Assembly: GCA_035610835.1 (NCBI GenBank) | Contig: CM069443.1 | Span: 64,947,577 to 65,011,576 of the forward strand | Length of the DNA: 64,000 nt | DNA from: Ophiura sarsii | Taxonomy: Eukaryota; Echinodermata; Ophiuroidea; Amphilepidida; Ophiuridae | Direction: 5' to 3' | Part shown: positions 61,526 through 64,000 of the stretch, piece after piece | Numbering within the stretch: the stretch's first letter is position 1 | How the letters are laid out: each line of letters opens with the position of its first letter | Position numbers and translations under genes: made by a program | Notes under the pieces: model-generated | Seen by the model: only the letters and a program-made list of their open reading frames with translations | The model's database searches: none | Told to the model about the DNA's origin: nothing

Positions 61526-64000
61526 TTAGCACAAGCGTTAGTGTCAAGGAGTTTGGAAAGAGAGAAGGAAAAAAGATTTTAAAAAAAGGACAGAGAAAGA
61601 TTTTGAATCCATGATCGGAGTGAAACATTGTAAGGAGATCAAAAAAACTTACACCGGGTTTTATCCGAAGACGTTAATGTTTTGTTTTTGTTTGGCCTTT
61701 CGATGTTGTACAAGTCCGTTCCACCCGCCCGTCCATCCAATAGGCCTACCTGTTTATCTATTTATTGTCATTACTGAATATGGTAGGCCTATTACTTCGT
61801 ATCGTTGTTAAGTAAGCTAGTTCTCAGTTAGTTCAACTCGGTGTACTAATTTGTCATTCAGTTATATCAAACATAATATCAATTATAAGTGCCGTTTTAC
61901 CTAGGCCTACATGGGCATGATCGGAGAAGCATCCTCGGGCCGATGAGCCGATGCTATCAAATGGTTCACATGGTTATCTCATAATAGTCTAACTTTGTAT
62001 AGTACATGTATTTGCACACGCGGCAATCAAACACACGACATGTGGAGTTGGGGGGTGTATTATAGGGCCATGGAGAGCAGGGATGGACAGCCTCTCCTGG
62101 CATGTATTTTAATATACTATCCATTATAAGCTCATTTATTCAGTTGCGTTCGGGTCTAAGGCCCCTCTGTTAGGCCTACGGTTTGGTTGGTGACATATGC
62201 CATATAAGACAAAATAAGTTCCAAGATAACCAGAAGTAGGCCTATACGGCCAAACAAGTCATGTTTCTATAAAATCCTCCTAAAATGTCATAGTTAAATT
62301 GAATAATATAAAATTCTGGAACACTCCAAATGAAATTCGGACTGAACAAAGAACAGAGATCTTCCCATTTCGATCGCTAAATGCCCATCATTCATATTTT
62401 GAATCAATGAAACGTCCGAATGTTCTAGACTGAAAGCAAAGGTGGAAGGGATGGGATTATGGTGGGAGAGGATGCTCTATATTTCTGCCCCTCGGACCCA
62501 CCCCAATAAAAAAAATAGGGTAACATCGGTTTGGTTTATCACGAAGTTATGAGATGTAAACAATAGGCCTGATTAATTAAATGTGTGGTTGCACCTTTGA
62601 TATCCTTGTACTTTTGTGTCCTCTCAATAAAAAAAATTCAATCTAGGTATAGGTGACAAGGCAATTCATAGGGATAGCCAATAAATAATAAAACCATGCA
62701 GTAATGGAAATACCGAATACTGTATATAGGCCTAGCACTAGAGCTAATTGTTAAATAATGACCGTGTTTTCAACGTTATCATTGTTATCTTCAGTAGATA
62801 GCAAACTACTTTTATAAGAGATCCAACCGAAATGCTTAATAGAGCTATTGTTATAACACTGAACAATCACTATTTAATAATTATCTTTGGTAGATAGCAA
62901 TTCAAATCAATTTTAAAAGGATCCAAGTCCATTCTAATGGAAAATACTCATCATTTAACTACTGTGAAATGTGCTCCATTACCCGCCAGTGGCGTATCTG
63001 ATGAGATCGCTCTTCAGAGGGGGAAATGGTATCTTCCCGGTATAGGCTTTAATTTTACAGGCTGAGGATTGCCGCCGCCGCCGAGTCCGACATTTGAAAA
63101 CGGGGAGGGTGGGGGTGTTCTCAAAATCCACCCCATCCGATTCAAATTGGGGCCCTTGCTCCCCCAACCCACTGTATTTACAGAAAATAAAACCTTTTAA
63201 GTTTTAGCCCGGTAGTTTGAGCTGTTCTACCCGGTCAAATCCGTCGAGGGGGGACACTCTGCTGATACGCTACTGTTACTCGTTCGCTTGACAGTTTACC
63301 CATAGACAATTCATATAGTCATTTTACAAACCGTTAAATTTATTTTCCTGCTTCATTAAACATTAGACCTATCGGACATATATTTCAGTTTCTTTTTCGG
63401 TGGCGCTGGCATAACGAGGATCAAGTTCAGGTGGCATGTTGTGGCCTTTTACTATTTATGATGAAATTACAATTCGTGACGTGACTCATATTAATCATGT
63501 TAATCAGAAGCTTACCCGATTCCGTCTCTTTAAATATCTGAGGTAGGAGAAGAGAAAACATGTAGGCCTAGAGCCACCAAACGACAGGTCTTAAATTAAA
63601 TCTTCATCCCATTTCTTGCTTTCTCTCTGTTTCCAATTTTTCTCTCTCCTTTACTAAGTCCTTTATCTAGGATTGATTTTTACACCCAGACTACTCACTA
63701 ATCCCGCCACGGTGCATTTTTAAATGATCACATTGATAAAGACTCGACTACACTGGCCTATAATGATAAACTCTGATGATTAGCCGCAGAGTGTTGCGCA
63801 CAGAAATTAATACACGAGCGTCTAAATCTTTGTCAACCGGTTCAACGCGCACGCGTCACCATTTATTTTGCCAACTCAAAACATTCCGCGCGCGTCTGCG
63901 CTCATTGTCGATTAACGCACGCGCTTGAATGCGTTACGCTTCCCGGAAATTGTGAACGCACTTCGAATGCGCATAAAATGGTATGGCTTCTTTTTCAAAC

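Larger units (their letters stand above)
54348..64000 (+). other. Sequence 3' of the last recognised exon: presumed intron
   Basis: No PX or BAR coding was found to 64000, so this is probably the next intron, at least 9.6 kb. It holds the elements listed at 54692, 55103, 56370, 57113, 58362-60945 and 58656, plus an unexplained frame near 56.9 kb. 61.0-64.0 kb shows no element with defined ends. It is rich in TAGGCCTA and has a CpG-rich last 170 bp. An alternative end of transcription here cannot be excluded. Confidence 0.5.

Overview
This window looks like a piece of a marine invertebrate nuclear genome. It is AT-rich and intron-dominated, full of short inverted-repeat elements (MITEs and foldbacks), tRNA-derived SINEs, decayed LINE pieces, minisatellites and very long G or C runs. 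I see no operons, ribosome-binding sites, rRNA, CRISPR array or phage genes. The octamer TAGGCCTA is unusually common in the last 4 kb. An ambulacrarian (echinoderm or hemichordate) is my best guess. That is inference; amphioxus or a lophotrochozoan is not excluded.

I can support one protein-coding gene, on the + strand: the 5' half of a sorting nexin of the SNX9/SNX18/SNX33 (SH3-PX-BAR) type. Its SH3 domain is a single exon at 16628-16789. After a 16.7-kb intron comes a string of small linker exons at 33519-33590, 35351-35479, 37489-37767, 40351-40416, 45808-45891, possibly 47606-47644, then 50457-50572 and 54287-54347. Every junction up to 50457 is phase 0, and the last two exons (116 and 61 nt) together restore phase 0. 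The linker carries Ser-Pro motifs, the acidic/tryptophan block DDWDDDWDDD, a ten-glycine run and a Ser/Arg-rich stretch. These features are typical of the segment by which SNX9-type proteins bind the clathrin/AP-2 machinery. The PX and BAR exons are not in the window and should lie beyond 64000. The start codon is also not identified; family members start in a tiny upstream exon.

Layout: 1-16.6 kb is upstream sequence (5' intron or intergenic) with one SINE, several palindromic elements, a three-unit 0.5-kb tandem repeat and an (ATTT)n tract. The 16.8-33.5 kb intron holds TTAA-bounded foldbacks, a tRNA-like relic inside a larger inverted structure, a 40-G run, (ATCA)n, a mariner-ended element, and a 71-bp minisatellite of about 24 units. 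Between 33.5 and 54.3 kb the small exons are interspersed with at least six copies of a TA-flanked MITE, two or three of a second TA-flanked MITE, and piggyBac-like TTAA MITEs. A 147-bp satellite-like array there has been invaded by two other elements. From 54.3 to 64 kb come an 8-bp-TSD CCCGGGG element, a third TTAA MITE, an unexplained spliced-looking ORF, and a 2.07-kb mariner-ended element sitting inside an older repeat whose uninterrupted relative lies at 17.2 kb.

The most informative signal is genomic-historical. Several elements are caught next to their own empty-site relatives within the window, which fixes target-site duplications without any search. The clearest case is a small tandem duplication that includes the 3' end and splice donor of one sorting-nexin exon; a MITE later landed in the extra copy. 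I found no novel multi-gene system.
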